12,427 nt of DNA, taken from assembly GCA_025965295.1 (NCBI GenBank), contig JAOPXF010000104.1:1-12427 (forward strand). The letters run 5' to 3'. The notes under the pieces are model-generated. The model saw nothing but the letters and a program-made list of their open reading frames with translations. It ran no database searches and was not told the origin of the DNA. The position numbers and the translations under genes are program-made. How positions within the stretch are numbered: position 1 is the first letter of the stretch; every line of letters begins with the position of its first letter. The DNA comes from Nocardioides sp. (GTDB lineage Bacteria > Actinomycetota > Actinomycetes > Propionibacteriales > Nocardioidaceae). Shown here in pieces: positions 11,086 to 12,427 of this stretch.

Positions 11086-12135
11086 ATGACGCAGCGCACT
11101 CTCGCCGGCCTGGTGGCCGTGCCGCTGCTCGTCGCGCTCTGGATCACGGCCGCCACCTGGCCGCTGCCCTACGTCACCTACGAGCCGGGGCTCACCGTCG
11201 ACGTCCTCGCCGAGACCAACGGCAGCGAGATCATCCAGGTCCAGGGACACCGGACCTACCGCGACGACGGCGAGCTGCGGATGACGACCGTCTACGTCTC
11301 CCAGCCCGACGCGAGGGTCACCCTGCTCGAGCTGATGCGCGACTGGATCAGCCGCGAGGACTCCGTCTATCCCTACAAGGCGGTCTACCAGGAGAACACC
11401 ACCACCGAGCAGAACCGCCAGGAGGGCGCCGTCGAGATGGTGTCCTCCCAGGACGCCGCCATCGCCGTGGCCCTCGACGAGCTCGGCTACGACGTCAAGC
11501 CCGCGATCGAGGTGCTCAGCGTCAACGACGGGGCGCCCGCCGACGGCAAGCTCGAGGTGCGCGACATCTTCCTGGCGGTCAACGGCGCCAAGGTCGCCAG
11601 CACCGACGACGTGATCAAGGCCGTCCAGGAGGCACCCGCCGGCCAGCCGATCGACTTCCTCGTCCGCCGCGACGGCGAGCAGACCAGGGTCAGCGTCACG
11701 CCGACGACCACCGACGGCAAGCCGACGATCGGCATCCAGTTCGGGACCGGCTACGAGTTCCCGTTCCAGGTGTCGGTCAACATCGACCCGAACATCGGGG
11801 GACCCAGTGCCGGCCTGATGTTCTCGCTGGGGATCTACGACACCCTGACCCCCGGCTCCCTGACCGGCGGCGAGGTGATCGCCGGCACCGGCACCCTGGA
11901 CGGCACCGGCAAGGTCGGCCCGATCGGCGGCATCCAGCAGAAGATCGTGGGTGCCCGCGACGCCGGTGCCCAGCTGTTCATGGTGCCGCCCGACAACTGC
12001 GCCGACGCCGAGGGCGCCCCCAACGGCGACATGCGGCTGGTGAAGGCCACGACCATGCACAGCGCGGTCCAGTCGATCGAAGCCTGGGTCAAGGACCACG
12101 ATGCCGACCTCCCGACCTGTGAAGGGGACGCGTGA
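11086..12135 (+). CDS. Membrane-anchored PDZ / Lon-like (S16) serine protease
   Basis: This 349-residue protein begins with a membrane anchor or uncleaved signal segment (about 7-26, LAGLVAVPLLVALWITAATW). A region outside the membrane (about 30-130) leads to a PDZ domain (about 140-215, with VNDGAPADGKLEVRD and DIFLAVNGAKV) and a C-terminal Lon proteolytic domain. The catalytic dyad is visible: Ser241 in GGPSAG and Lys286 in GGIQQK, 45 residues apart as expected for Lon. There is no AAA+ ATPase, so it should degrade or cut substrates without ATP. It matches M. tuberculosis Rv3194c in place and type. I choose ATG 11086 rather than the in-frame TTG 11059; no Shine-Dalgarno is seen and a weak GAGGCT lies 7 bases upstream. 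It overlaps the next gene by four bases (GTGA). Confidence 0.92.
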   Translation: MTQRTLAGLVAVPLLVALWITAATWPLPYVTYEPGLTVDVLAETNGSEIIQVQGHRTYRDDGELRMTTVYVSQPDARVTLLELMRDWISREDSVYPYKAVYQENTTTEQNRQEGAVEMVSSQDAAIAVALDELGYDVKPAIEVLSVNDGAPADGKLEVRDIFLAVNGAKVASTDDVIKAVQEAPAGQPIDFLVRRDGEQTRVSVTPTTTDGKPTIGIQFGTGYEFPFQVSVNIDPNIGGPSAGLMFSLGIYDTLTPGSLTGGEVIAGTGTLDGTGKVGPIGGIQQKIVGARDAGAQLFMVPPDNCADAEGAPNGDMRLVKATTMHSAVQSIEAWVKDHDADLPTCEGDA

Positions 12136-12427
12136 GCGAGTTCGAGCCTGAGTCCGAGCTGGAGCCCGAGCTCCCCGAGGAGCTCCAGATGGGTCTCGAC
12201 GTGGACCCCGCGCTGGCCGCGGCGATCCTCGAGATCGAGTCGCACATCGCCTCCGGCGGGTGGGACCAGCCCGCCCGGCTCTACGCCCTGGTGCACACCG
12301 CGCAGCTGGTCGAGCGCGAGCCCGCGCGCGCGGCCGCGAGGGGGCTCGACGCCGCCTCCGCCGAGGGGTCCCTGACCCCCATCGAGCAGGACCAGCTGAC
12401 GCCCGACCGGCCCCTCGAGTCCGTGCT
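12132..12427 (+). CDS. PPA1309-family protein, N-terminal part (partial)
   Basis: The gene starts at GTG 12132, its first bases overlapping the TGA of the Lon-like gene (GTGA), and continues past the window end; 98 codons are visible. It opens with a very acidic stretch (many Glu in residues 4-17). Then comes a conserved-looking part with PALAAAILEIESHIASGGWDQPARLYALV, where residues GGWDQPARL recall the PPA1309 family of actinobacteria (recognition by memory, not a search). Its function is unknown. The four-base overlap implies coupled translation with the Lon-like protease. In related genomes a large UPF0182 membrane protein gene usually lies next, so this cluster may act at the cell envelope; that gene is outside the window. 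Confidence 0.8.
   Translation, partial: MSEFEPESELEPELPEELQMGLDVDPALAAAILEIESHIASGGWDQPARLYALVHTAQLVEREPARAAARGLDAASAEGSLTPIEQDQLTPDRPLESV

Overview
The window is very GC-rich, gene-dense DNA with strong codon bias and several start codons placed 6-7 bases after a TANNNT hexamer, as expected for a high-GC actinobacterium. The gene order nudC - mrx1 (divergent) - uvrD2 - whiB7 - ThiF-like cyclodehydratase protein - DUF2342 metalloprotease - PDZ/Lon-like protease matches, from memory, the M. tuberculosis Rv3199c-to-Rv3194c block. The PPA1309-family gene at the end and the general style suggest the Nocardioidaceae/Propionibacteriales (inference). The window is mostly conserved actinobacterial chromosome. 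I see no phage, insertion sequence, CRISPR, tRNA or rRNA.

Region 1 (1-2501): the end of nudC, mycoredoxin-1 on the minus strand, then the DNA helicase UvrD2. The theme is NAD(H) and redox housekeeping plus DNA repair.

Region 2 (2502-3852): the antibiotic-stress regulator WhiB7 with a roughly 410-nt leader. The leader has an AT-rich promoter, a 72-codon upstream ORF, alternative RNA hairpins and an intrinsic terminator ahead of whiB7. After whiB7 come two tandem, 81%-identical, 54-residue basic proteins of unknown function, closed by a perfect 17-bp hairpin.

Region 3 (3870-5250): a 53-residue zinc-ribbon protein, an orphan cyclodehydratase/ThiF-like protein on the minus strand whose stop codon abuts that of the zinc ribbon, and a DUF5679 zinc ribbon on the minus strand behind a strong hairpin terminator.

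Region 4 (5251-8247): a crotonase-family protein lacking one catalytic Glu, a two-tier hairpin, a cluster of TGTGGA motifs including two DnaA-box matches, a HhH+PHP phosphoesterase without a polymerase domain, and a YgjP/SprT-like zinc metallopeptidase.

Region 5 (8248-12427): a minus-strand pair (DUF2342 metalloprotease, then a Nudix hydrolase with a 4-base overlap). It is divergent from plus-strand moaE, a small membrane protein, a membrane-anchored PDZ/Lon-like protease, and the start of a PPA1309-family gene with a 4-base overlap.

The best candidates for new biology are the whiB7 leader architecture, the tandem 54-residue proteins beside whiB7, the TGTGGA array before the PHP gene, and the orphan cyclodehydratase protein. 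No gene-free stretch exceeds 300 bases apart from the whiB7 leader, which is described in the features.
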